From Ephydatia muelleri (taxonomy: Eukaryota; Porifera; Demospongiae; Spongillida; Spongillidae): a DNA stretch of 64,000 bases. The notes below the pieces were generated by a model. That model saw nothing but the letters and a program-made list of their open reading frames with translations. It was not told where the DNA came from and did no database searches. Within the stretch, counting starts at the first letter, position 1, and each line of letters starts with the position of its first letter. A program made the translations under genes and the position numbers. The stretch spans positions 7,482,253-7,546,252 of the forward strand of contig JABACO010000009.1 in NCBI GenBank assembly GCA_013339895.1, given 5' to 3'. Positions 34,504 through 47,977 of this stretch are shown here, in pieces.

Positions 34504-35929
34504 TTTGCCTAAGGACCGAGCAACACATTGATACTTTGTAATCCTACTGCAGTTGGTCCACCAACCCTTCCTTTACTTTTGCTTCTCTGCCAAACCCACT
34601 AGGCAACATACCATTCACCAGTCGTACTGACCTCCCAGGAACCTGCAGATCTTCTATAGCATGTACAAAGATGTTGTGAATGGCATCAGATACTGTACCA
34701 GTGCACCTACACCAGTTTAAAGCACAAGTACAAAGGCTGCTTCATTATACAAATAGTATTAACATTATCAACACCTCAATGCACCAAAAATGTTAGCTTC
34801 TGTTTAACCTTTTCAACTTTAAAACAAATGTTAGCCATTTATACAATCAACAGTATGAGAGCTAGGATGTGCCCAACAACTATTCCACCATTGCTACCAT
34901 AGAGGGTGATAATACTGTTCGAAGCATACAAAAGGGGCTCAAACATTAACCTTTTGTTATAAACCCCAAATACAAAAAAATCAGTAATGCATCAATATTT
35001 TATGTATGTGTCATGGGTAACCTAGAAGTGGGTTAGTTAGGAACAAGATTGGACAATGTCACACAAACAGTTGATTGAACTGACATGATTTTATCCTGTT
35101 ATGAAGTTAATTAATAAGGAGCCGGCCTGGCATTGTGTATAAGGGCAGTGTTTATGCCCTTACATGTACATGTACCTGGACTGGCATGGGAATGTGGAGG
35201 TGGTTACCTCCTGCATCCTATTTCATGTTTGTTGGACATGTGTTTCTCTTTCATGGCTAGAGCAGCGGAACTAGCAGACACTCTCACTCATATCAAGGTA
35301 AGTGTATTGAGCAGAGAGAGGCTAGAAGTCAGCAGGGTATGTGTGGCTGTGGTCAGAGGTTAGGACATTACCTGCTTCTACCTTCACACTAAGTAGAGCC
35401 CAAAGACATGTTATCGCCAGATTTACAAGTAACATTTTTGTGCTAGAACATGACTCCTGCTCAGCTGTAACTTAGGAGATGCTTGTTCCAAAACAGCTGT
35501 TTTTTTGCTAGCAGTAACAACTTAATCATACAGCAGATTGCTGCAACTTTTCTCTTGTCTCTTTCGTGCTGTAATAGTCCCCCATGCGTGAGCCAATAAT
35601 ACTGACAGTCACGCTTGGTTTGAGCCTGAGATGGCTTGGGCACCTAAAGAGTTATTTAATGTATACAATAATGTACACAAGAGAGTTATTCATGTGTACC
35701 TCAAATATTTTAAATGACAAATTGAGATAAGGCAACAATTGCAATAGAAGGAAGTTTACTATAACTATAGCTTGCTGAAAGGCTGCAAACCCCATGTTGA
35801 CATATCACAGCATAAATATTAATTAAAGATAAATCACAATATTTCACACTAGATAGCAACATCTTTAGCACAATTGAAAGTATGATTGTATGCACTCTGC
35901 ATGGTGATTTACTGACTGTGCAATCGTAA
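34504..35929. other. No gene seen
   Basis: 1.4 kb of AT-rich sequence. Probably old TE flanks; I can support no feature. Confidence 0.45.
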
Positions 35930-37000
35930 TTATGTTAATTGGACCTAATAGAGTGGACAGGGCTTTGTTGATGCTAAACACACTAGAATGCAACAGAAAA
36001 GGAGAAAGTTTGAACTTCATTGCTAAGGCTTCTGGAATTACCGATACACGGTATAAGATGAAACCCAAGCTTATAGATCACGTCATAGACTTACCAATTG
36101 CTAATAACAGAGAATGAGGAAATGTGGCTCGCAACTGCTGCTTTGTGGTTGAAGGATTTCGGTCTTCCTATGGACAAACTTTGTATGCCAAAGATTTGGC
36201 CGATTGATGTAAAAGTGTTGCATTTAAAACAAAACATGATTAGCTCAGTGATAAATGGTTTGATAGGTTAGTTCACAGAATGTCGACGGTGAAACATGGC
36301 ATCAACCTGACACTATGAGTTCCAAACATTTTATCTCGGTTAAGGATGGCTGCTAGCAATGAAGAGAATGTTACCCACTACTATCAATTGCTTCAACAGA
36401 TAGTGGAATAGTACAAGATTGATGTGTCCAGAAATGTGCATGGTAACTTGGATGAGACATTAGTACGCTTTGACATGTAAAACCGAACTGTTATATGCTA
36501 AGATCTATCAGCTTTCAAGCATTGTCAGGGAGTAGTGAGAACGCATCACAATCTTGTGTAGCATCTGATGACAAGTGCTTTCCTCACTTGCCTAAAGGAA
36601 CTGCAGGAATGCAACGAAGTATGATACGCTACGTAAAAGAGTGTGATGGATACTCTCAAATATGCGGCACACCAAATGGATGAATAGATGACAAGTCCTT
36701 TATTTTCAGCATGCGTATGTTCTTATCCCAATATCGTCAGGAGCAACCATTTGAAACACATGGATGGTTTCTACTCATTCTTGATGACACATGCGGTAGC
36801 CATGCTCAGTTAGAGTTTGCTGCAGCTATACAGTTGAGCTATTTATTCTACCATCTCACTGTAGCCTTATCCTTCAACCATTGGACCTCAGTTGTTTTGG
36901 GAACCTGAAAAAGGGGGTATATCTACAAAAAGATTTTACTAGTGCAACAAGTGCTTGTCAAATTAATCACATGTTCTAATTTATCTGCACTAATTAAAGA
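35930..37000 (+). pseudogene. pogo/Tigger-like (DDE_1) transposase relic
   Basis: Recognisable blocks on +: EEMWLATAALWLKDFGLPM (36110-36175), LSDKWFDRLVHRM (CENP-B-type HTH, about 36240), NILSRLRMAASNEENVTHYYQLLQQIVE (36325-36405), then NLDETLVRF with the first catalytic D. After a gap come WFLLILDD..GSH (second D) and LPSHCSLILQPLDLSCFGNLKK (about 36850-36912), the LP-H----QPLD---FG-LK hallmark of Tigger/jerky transposases. Many stops and frameshifts: a dead copy. The Lys-rich ORF at 37170-37507 may be its degraded C-terminus. Confidence 0.7.
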
Positions 37001-38899
37001 CTCTTGGCAGTCTGTCATTGCACCTGAAAAAACAGTGCATTTCTCCAATGAGTGAGCTTAGTGTGCAGCAGGAAGGGGAAAGCTTTCCTCTCAGTTTGGC
37101 TCTACCGGCTGCAGCTGGTGAAAGGAGTGCACAGCTGGACCAGTCTGAGCTCCTTGGAAGTGCAGTGAGTCATGAAACAAAGAGGTGCTCACCTACTGTA
37201 CACCCACTCACTAAGATGGATTGAGTTGGAGATCATGGAATTGAAACAAGCCCTATGCAAATTGAAGATTGTGCAAAGCTTGCACCCAGAACAGCTGAAT
37301 GATCAGAATATGCGTGGTAATGGTGCGCAGAGCTCACGCTATCAGTGTCCAGGAAGGAATGAAGGAATGATTCGGGCATCAGGTGCACAAAATGCCACAG
37401 CAGATGAGTGGATTGCCTTGAAGAACAAGAAAGGAAGAAAGAACAGAAAAAGAGGGAAGCAGAAACGAGCCAGGTTGTGTAAAACAAACAGCAAGCTAAG
37501 CCCTTAGGAGGCTGCAATGCATAACACTGTACCTGCCTGATGCAGATGGCGCCTTCCTATGTGGACGCCATCAAAGTAAAGATAGTGCCTTTTTGATCCG
37601 GCGGCACCTTCTGATGTACACTGTATCTCACTTAGATGCACTGTAAAACAAATATTCATGCATCACACTCGTACAATCTGTACTTCATAACTATATCTTT
37701 ATTACAACACAGTCTCTGTAATCGAGGCATGAAGCGCAGTAGCCACCAGCAGAATAACGCTCTCCATGAGCGGTACAACAGTTACGAGTGACAAAAATAG
37801 CGAGCCCCAGGACACACACATCAAGTTTGAAGTTTAGCTATCAACCCACACTGGGTAGGTGCACTGAATCACTGGGCCAACTGTACTGAATTTTAACATA
37901 CATGGTTGATCCATAGATTATTATCTAATATGGTTGATCGTACAAAATACACTCATGACGTAATTTCCCGCCGTATAGCTCGTTTTGGAGGTGCTTGAAA
38001 TTCAGTTTTGTCAAGCGGTTTTTCTTTCTTGTGTTTGATACATACTACTTATTTCAGATAGTATTGCTGATTCTACTAAAGGAAGGTACGTGTTTTGTAT
38101 TGTAGTTCTACGTATGGTAGAGGAAGACGGTCGTAGTCCGACCGAGTATTTAGTGCGTAAATTTTCCTTATTGAACAGAACAACTTTGCTTGATATTTTA
38201 TGTCCTACTATATGCTCCTGCGCGCCCTGTGGCATTTTAGGCTTGAAAACGATCGTACGCGAAGTTATATTCAGACATAGGGGTTTTCTGTGATAGGCCT
38301 ACAAATGATTACTTTTTACTCGACTTTTTGTGTTATTTTACTCACGAAGCGTTAGCAATCCATGGCTATTTGGAACAGATCTAAAACCATCCTAGACTTG
38401 TATCGTTAGCATAACAGCTATGAGTAGTAATTTGTGTTGCAGCTTCTTCTATTGCGAGTTCACTGATGCCACGTACGTTTCTTCTGCATCTGCCCAGAAA
38501 GAATGCAGAAACAAAGGCTTAGCAATGTAAGAAGAGTATTGGAAAGGGAAGGCCCAGTAAAAAGATACGAATGGTTATGTTTTTATGAACTTTTTTTATG
38601 GCTATTTTGTATAGCTCGATTATCAACACCTTCGAATGGGAAAATGTTTGCATGGCACACGAGGAATGATCAATCCACAACAAGCCAAATAGTGATCCGC
38701 GAGCACAGTGTCAGCTACCTGGAAAGTCAACCACCGATTAACCTTATTAAAGCTCTTATAATAAGTGAGGACTTAAGTTGGTCAGTTAATGTCCATGGAT
38801 ATACAGTAAATGCAACTAAATGTTGTGCTTTAGGTGATGTACCTGATAAGATTTAGACAAATGAAAGACATGTTAAACAAGCTCTTGGACAAATTAAAT
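37001..38899. other. Unassigned, possible TE remnants
   Basis: Holds a Lys/Arg-rich ORF (to 37507) and an ORF at 38503-38856 with INLIKALIISEDLSWSVNVHGY. The latter has a TE-protein feel (I recall similar ...EALNISEDLSW-VVVHG... segments in cnidarian and sponge uncharacterised proteins), but I cannot name a family. No intact gene is visible. Confidence 0.4.
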
Positions 38900-40515
38900 G
38901 TGTGCTCTGGCAATCTAGATTTAGATTTTCTGGCTCTGGCTGATTCACAATAGGGATATTCCAATATCTTCCGAAGCCTGCTTCGTCAGGTTATTAACCT
39001 GCTGATCACAGGTAAAGTTCCTGCAGCTCTTGCCCCCTACCTAGCTGGTGGGAACCTAACTGCACTAATGAAGCTCAAGGAGCTTGGATGGGATGTCCGG
39101 CCAATTGCCGTGGGTGAAGTCTCAGACGTCTGGCAGGAAAATGTGCTTGTGCACTAACTAAAGAGAAAGCTACTGACTTTTTTGCTCCTTTTCAATTTGG
39201 TGTAGCTTGTCCTGGAGGAACAGAAGATCATACACAGGCTCAGGCAAACAGTTGAAGACTATTGGCATGATTCTGATTTTGCAATTCTCAAGATCGACAT
39301 GCAAAATGCATTTAATATAGTGTCACGAGATACTGTCCTAAAGCAATGATGCTATCCCCCTGAGCTCCTCCCATGGGTCTCCTGGTGCTACTCCTAACAC
39401 CAATATCTCTAGCACCCAATGGGTAAGCTCATATCAGCATCAGGCGTTCAGCAAGGCGACCCCTTGGGCCCACTGTTTGCACTTGTCCTTAACGACACTG
39501 TCACCAAGATAGCTCAAGATCCATTACGCGGGTCTGTACAGTCAAACTTCTGGTATCTGGATGACAGAGTACTGTCAGGACCAAGGTCAGCACTGTCAAG
39601 GGCAATGGACATCATACAGGGCGACAGCACCTCAAATGGTCTACTCATTAACTTCAAAAAGTGCCAATTACTTAGCAAGCAGGATCTCTCAATGTTCCAT
39701 CCTGAGATTTTGTGTTGCTCAACACCAGATTTTGAGATTCTTGGTGCTCCCATTGGCAGCCATGATTTCTGCACTGCCTTTACTGAAAGGAAGCAGAAGG
39801 AAGCCAACCAATTACTATCCCTTCTGCCTAAGCTATGTGACCCCCAGTCTGCAATTGCTCTCCTCAGGGTATGTGCTTCATTCTGGAGACTGGCACATCT
39901 AGTTCGTTCAATCCCACCAACCACTGCATCGTTGGAAGCTTTTGCCAAGTTTGATGATGATGTGCTTCACTGCTTATAGTGCTCAGTGGAGATTGAGCTA
40001 ACACCACGGGCCTGTAATCAAGCCAAACTGGGTCTCAAGTACGGAGGGCTAGGATTGCGCACCCTGGCCATGCATGCACAAGCAGCCTACATTCCTTCCT
40101 TATCTACGTCATTAACACCAATCCAACCATCAGAACTGACTATGCAGCGCCTCTGTGATGCCATCATGGTGTTCAATGGGAAGGTAGCATGCTTTGAGCA
40201 GCTCTCGATAGATGTACTAGCTACTTCTCAGCATCAGCACAAGCTATCCTCAGCCATCGAGAAAGCTGGCTTCCTTTCTTTGCTTGATGGAGCATCCACA
40301 GTAGACAAGGCCAGACTACTAGCCATCTCTGCTCCCATGGAAGAAGATCCACAAGTGAAGTCGATAATTATTTAGTGTAGCTCAGTATTTAGTTTTATAT
40401 AATGTGTACATCTGAGTAGTTTAAATATCATGTATGCTTCATGTATTCTCCTGTACCCATTATAATCCTGAAATTCAAAAAAAAGAAATACAAAAAAAAA
40501 GAAAAAAAAAAAAAA
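38900..40515 (+). pseudogene. LINE-like non-LTR retrotransposon, 5'-truncated, with A-rich tail
   Basis: RT blocks in order: YLAGGNLTALMKLKE and DVRPIAVGE (39030-39115), KIDMQNAFNIVSR (motif A, about 39290), SGVQQGDPLGPLFAL (motif B, about 39435), FWYLDDRV (motif C, about 39550), NGLLINFKKCQLL (motif D), then a C-terminal segment to about 40375. Stops near 39150, 39345 and 39980 and frame changes break it. An A-rich tail at 40476-40515 marks the 3' end. It is the better copy of the element also seen at 310-3600. No endonuclease domain is visible upstream. Confidence 0.75.
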
Positions 40516-41875
40516 GAATTTATTCTTCCTAATCAGCCAAGTTCGGGGAGAACAAGAATCTGTCTACTTTTTAATATGTGATGACTGAACTAATCTGGGA
40601 ACCTAGGCAACATGCCTGAAAATTTAATGGCTTTGCTTTTGCAAGTTCAGCCATCTAAGGACATTCGTTACACTCACATGTTATTTATAACAATATTACA
40701 ATTACTAACCTTGCAAACAAATACACCACAGTCACTGGATTTCTCCTATCTAGGTGTAATCTGTGCAAAAATGCTTCATTCATATTCAACACAAATACTC
40801 TCTCAAAATAACCTGAGAAGTTACAGCACTCCATTGATGTTTACAAAAATTTGTAGGTGTATTTCTTCCACAAGTATTCTGTAAAAAAATATTTGTTTCA
40901 CATTAAATGAAAAATTTGCTATTGTATTAACTCACAACATTTCATTACAGATTGATTTAATGTGTAAAAACTGTTGGAGTCAAAACAATTGGTGAAATCA
41001 ATATTCTGCAGGAAGTGAAAACATTATAGCACATAACCTGCTTACACAGAGTATCCATCCAGTAGTTATCATTCACATTTATTGGAAGAATGATGGTAGA
41101 TATCATGCCATGTTGGTCCTGAAATGTTATGTGCAATTATATCACCTCACTTACATTAGGAATAGCTTACATTTATTTCATTGCATGGATGTCTAGCCTT
41201 TTCATTCCCTGATATAGACGAACAATTTCTTTTTCTCTTTCCCCTGTCAATTAAATAGCCATGCCATCTCTGATAAAAATATGTTTTTCAAAACTGAATG
41301 TTGTTTTATGCTGTGCACTTGACTGTTTCATTTCCAGTAGTTTAATATAAAACATAAATCAGCTAAAATTCGAAATAATTTCTGATAATTAAGGGTGCTC
41401 TAAGCGATGCCTCACTGTCAATCCACTTGCCATTTAGTACTACCAATGTGCTTTTCAGTTAGCTTCCACTCATTTAATGCCACTACAAAATCATCTAATC
41501 AGTGAAAAAATGATGCACAACTGTATAACAAATAACAAGTTATAAATTATTTCTGGCTGATTCCGATTTTGTACTATTCATGGATTCATCCACTACTGAA
41601 ACTTTTGAATCTAAAGATATAATATATTACAGTCTATCTGCTTGTATTTACCACCGAGAGACAAACATATGGAAAAGGATTAAAGTCTACAACACAAAAC
41701 TACACAATCTTTTACAGATACAACATACATGTACATGTATGTTACCTTGACAGTGTTCGTCATTGCATAACTGTTCTGATAGCAATGAGCCTTTTACGAT
41801 TTAATTATCACTGAAATAAATATAAGCTTTTAAAGGTACATTATCCATGCATAATTGTACATGCAATATGATTGG
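40516..41875. other. No gene seen
   Basis: AT-rich sequence after the LINE tail. No supported feature. Confidence 0.45.
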
Positions 41876-42268
41876 TTACCTACTAAGCTGATCACTTTTA
41901 ACAACAACAGTTACTTTCTTTTCAGTTTTTATTACTGCAGTCATATTGAACTTTAAACCATACACAGCAAATGTTGACAGGTAATAAATATATTCAAAGT
42001 ATTGAATTAAAATTGCTACATCTATTTCAGTTGGCATGCTCTGAAAAGAATCAAGTAAATAGAACTTGTTGACCCCATTACGGAGAATGGTGCTATTATG
42101 AGCCTTTTCAGGGATTCGAAACAACAGAGATGTTGGATAGGACTGTGAGGAGTTGAGTGCATCCATAATATGACCTTCAGGATTGTTAAGGCAAATCATG
42201 TAGTCTGCACAGCATGTAATAAAACGTCTATAGAATACCATCCTTCTGCATCTCATGGAGGAGTACAA
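41876..42268 (-). CDS. Hypothetical ORF, possible C-terminal part of the Ginger-like relic
   Basis: A 130-codon minus-strand ORF with NPEGHIMDALNSSQSYPTSLL and FYLLDSFQSMPTEIDVAILIQYF. The DSF-Q pattern could belong to a protease-like module found in some TE proteins, but no catalytic triad is visible. It lies downstream of the integrase relic on the same strand. May be chance. Confidence 0.3.
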   Translation of the reverse strand: MYSSMRCRRMVFYRRFITCCADYMICLNNPEGHIMDALNSSQSYPTSLLFRIPEKAHNSTILRNGVNKFYLLDSFQSMPTEIDVAILIQYFEYIYYLSTFAVYGLKFNMTAVIKTEKKVTVVVKSDQLSR

Positions 42269-42759
42269 AGTTCTGAAATGGGCATATGAAGCTCTGAATA
42301 GTGCCTAGTCCACAATGTATCGGCTACATTATTCAAGCTTTGAATACTAAACACAAATCTATTTGATATGCATTGTTTAATGCACATAATCCACAGAGTG
42401 CTGTTCTTCCCTGAACTTGCATGAAGACTCCCTCGTCAATAACTGTTGCTTGGTTTTCTGAGCATATGACATAAGATATATAGAGGATGTTGCCATTAAT
42501 GTCATTTTATCTTTCATAATGCATTTATCAGATACTAATTGCAACGCAGTTGAACACAAAATGGCTATGATATCTTTGACAATTGAACGTGTTTTACTAA
42601 CTTGTGATGAAGTATCAAGTATCGTATTATGAGTTTAGTCTTGAAATATCTTTGTTTCATTTTTAGGAGCATTTGTCTTGCTTGATACATTTCTTTCATG
42701 GAAATGCTTCAATCTTAATGCATAAAAAAGGTTTATGTAACTCAAATGTTTAGTATTCA

Positions 42760-44520
<1,761 letters not shown>

Positions 44521-44589
44521 CGTGAATCACTCAAACAGATTATCGAGACACGTGCTTAATGCGCTATCAGTATCATCTCTGCGCAAATG

Positions 44590-44830
44590 TTATTTATATT
44601 AGACATACACAGGCACGAAGAGGGAAAAAACGACGGGAACCCTATAGGTAGGACATTTTGCCCTATAGTGTAGAGTGTCCGGAAGGGGGACATTTTACCC
44701 TGAGAGGGGGGGGGGGAGACCTTTTCCCTGGGGAGGAGAGGGGGGGTGGAGACATTTTGCCTACTGTAGAGTGGACATTCTACACGAGGAGACAATTTAC
44801 CCTCCACAACGGTCCCAAAAAAGTTTAGGA
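44590..44830. repeat. Cluster of GACATTTT(A/G)CC-type repeats with G runs
   Basis: GACATTTTGCCCTA, GACATTTTACCCTG, GACATTTTGCCTAC, GACAATTTACCCTC alternate with TAGAGTGTCC/TAGAGTGGAC. They lie just beyond the 5' end of the minus-strand Ginger-like gene, where its subterminal repeats would be expected; the other Ginger also has short subterminal repeats. Inference only. Confidence 0.55.
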
Positions 44831-45580
44831 TTTAGACCATCCTACTGGGTCCAATGACAGCTCTCTATCTTCAGAGATCTTATGCACGGGTTAACACTTA
44901 AAGGGCCGAACCTCATTACAGCTTGTGTGTTAACGTCTTCGCAAGGAGAAGAAATATAAACCGCATCTGATCGCAATTCACATTATTGCAATACTTCAGT
45001 TCGTTTTGATGGGGAAAGAGAGGGCTTCATGCTTAGAACGTACTTCGTTGCGCGCGCATGTCAATCATTTAATTATATATGCAACGACTCACCGGATATA
45101 ATATATATTATCTATGGTCTCACGAGTAACAACTTGAGCTTGCATATAAGTCCAAGTAAAACGCACGCGTGTAACTCGCGTGTGCGTGGGAGTGACAAAC
45201 ACGCGAGCAAAATTGTTTTACACGCGAGATACGCGCGTGGCGCTCGCGAATTTTATTAACTCACTCGTGGGCGGTACTGTACGATCGTGGCTTTTGCTCA
45301 ATTGTATAGGGCAGAGATTGTGGACTTGAAAAATAGCATGTTTGACATGATCATTACTTCCATTCGTAAGGCCGACGTCACTCCATTGCTAGTTTCTGTT
45401 GCTAAGCGCATGCACGCTGCCATTTCAATTTTTCTTTTTGACCCTCGTTTCAGTGCAATGAAACATACAACATAACTACAAAGTGAATTCAAAGCTTGCT
45501 AAGTTACCATTGTGGTGATCGATTATATTCATCAGTGTATTTGGCTGTAATATAGCTGGTGTGTATAAATTTATAATATA
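44831..45580. other. No gene seen
   Basis: Contains a short ACGCGC/CACGCGAG-rich stretch (45165-45240) and otherwise nothing I can name. Confidence 0.4.
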
Positions 45581-45838
45581 TGGGACAGTTTCCGCGAAAA
45601 TTGCCCCACCGTTAAAATGTTATAAAAATGCATCGCGTTTGAATCGCTATAACTTCCCAACGGATTACGCTATCGACTTCCTATTTTCAATACTTCATAG
45701 AGAAATGGTGTAGTATGAAGTATTGAAAATAAGAAGTCGATAGCATTATCCGTTGGGAAGGAATAGCGATTCAAACGCGATGCATTTTTATAACATTTTA
45801 ACCGTCTCGGTGGGGCAATTTTCGCAGAAACTGTCCCA
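45581..45838. mobile_element. Fold-back MITE, TGGGACAG ends
   Basis: Ends TGGGACAGTTTCCGCGAAAA and TTTTCGCAGAAACTGTCCCA; nearly the whole element is a palindrome (AACGCGATGCATTTTTATAACATTTTAA on both sides) with its centre near 45695-45710. Flanked by TATA on both sides. No coding capacity. Confidence 0.85.
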
Positions 45839-46126
45839 TATATTCAGTATCGTATGACAAACCCTTTGCACACTGTTCAGTTAATTTGCCGCATCTTAGT
45901 CTGGCGTAGCACACTTTGTGGAAGATGTGCTACGCCATAGCACATGGAGTTACATACGGTATCATTGTTTGACATGCAAAAGACAACGGGCGCTAGACCT
46001 CGTACCCAGCTCAAATTGACATCTGATGACGCTAGAGGCGTAACTATATTCTGCTCAGTGAGCTATATATAGTCGATTCCGGAAGTAAACATTTTCTTAC
46101 GGTGTAGAAGAATATTTCGTAGTAAA

Positions 46127-47925
46127 ATGCTCAAAATGGCAAGCTCTGCTCTTTTGGCTCTGATCGTTTGGACCACTGTAATCCATCAAAGCGTCGCTCA
46201 AACTGGGTAAGCATCCAGAAGAGACTGACTGAAGCAAATGCGACTTAATTTGAATTGCAGTGTGTGTTACGTGGTGGCATCGCAATCCGTACAAAATACA
46301 TACTACGTGCAGACCTCGTACACCTACTACTACGACTGCAGCAACTTTGGATGGGGGTGGAGCTACTGCTCAAGGTAAGTGACAAGCAAAGCGCAAGCTC
46401 GTGGCATTTCTAATTGAAACGCGCATGCATGCACGCAAATCCCCCGTATGCAGGGCCGGGTACCAATCGACGGCCATGTACAACACGGTGTTAGGTTACG
46501 TTTCTCAGTTCGCTTGCTGCACTGGATACTCCCAGGTTACAGGAACACAGACGTGCGCAGGTGAGACTGGGACGCAGCATGAAGTTGGCGCGCTAAACCA
46601 TGCCTTATTTAACCGATGGGTTTTGATGCGTTATTATCTGAGACTATTGCAAGCAGCGCGTCATGACTTTCTTATTTTTGTCCATATATTCAAATAGTAT
46701 AAACCAAAGTACCCAATAACCAGGCTGTGTTAATTATAAATCCCCTTAGTTATTCTATGTATCCAAGTTAGCTAACCATCATCGATAACTGATTTGCCCT
46801 TCATCCCCTGACCCGTCCGTCCATTGTTAATGGTCATAATTGCCCATTGCGAGGGATACCCAAAGTCAATTCGGCCGAATCAGAATGCATAGAGCTAGTA
46901 CACGGATACAGTACATACATACAGCTAGTACTAGTACATGTACACGGATGTGCATTTGTTTAATATTAACATGACGAGTCGTAGCCGTCGCCATTTATCG
47001 AACGCACAAATTGTCAAACGGTCTTGCTGCTTTGGCACAATGACGTATCGCCGGCATTCACGGCTACATGTATCTTCAACCTTTCCACACATGCATTTGG
47101 CTCGCAGGGGATGTACTTATAGCTGGACTACCTTCAGGGTGTCTGAGCGCTAGGAACTGCTGCATGCACTATGAGTGCAATAGGTGTCTGAAAACACCTA
47201 TCTCTACACTTACAAGCACATCACCTCACAAAATGGCTATGTGCATTAAGCCATGCAGGGGTTGGAAAGGCGAACCACCAGAATAAGTCATCAAATGCCT
47301 AATTGATTGCCTAGCAGCAGGTGGAATAGTTCTGAAATTGTACATACCGAGCAAAGTATACATGCAGACATACATGTTAAGAGAAGGGATGGTGATAGAC
47401 TGACGGACGTTACTTTGGTGAACAAATTAACTACTGATTTGCGAGTGCGTTCACGACAAAACCTTGCAGATATGTGCAATTTTAAACAAATGCACATCCG
47501 TGTACATACTAGCTCTCTGCATGCTGATTGGGCCGGATTGACTTTGGGTCTCTCTTACATTTGGTCATTATGGCCATCAATTGAATAATCGTATACAGAC
47601 GGGTCCGGCAAATCAGAAGTCGACGGTGGTTAGCTTTGCAACTATGAGTAAGGGGTACAAGGACTCATGCATGCAATTGACAAACATGGCCGTCTCCTAT
47701 TTGCAGATAACAACGAGTGCTCTCCAAATGGAGGGAAAGGTCCATGCGCACAAATATGCACAAACACTGCTGGATCCTTCACCTGCAGCTGCAATGTCGG
47801 GTACACACCCTCTGGATACAATTGCAACGGTAAACACTGACATTATGACCGTTTCAGAGTTGGAAAACCAACTGGTGCATTTGTGGTCAATATGTATGTG
47901 AATATGTATGTGAACTGAGAGTATG

Positions 47926-47977
<52 letters not shown>

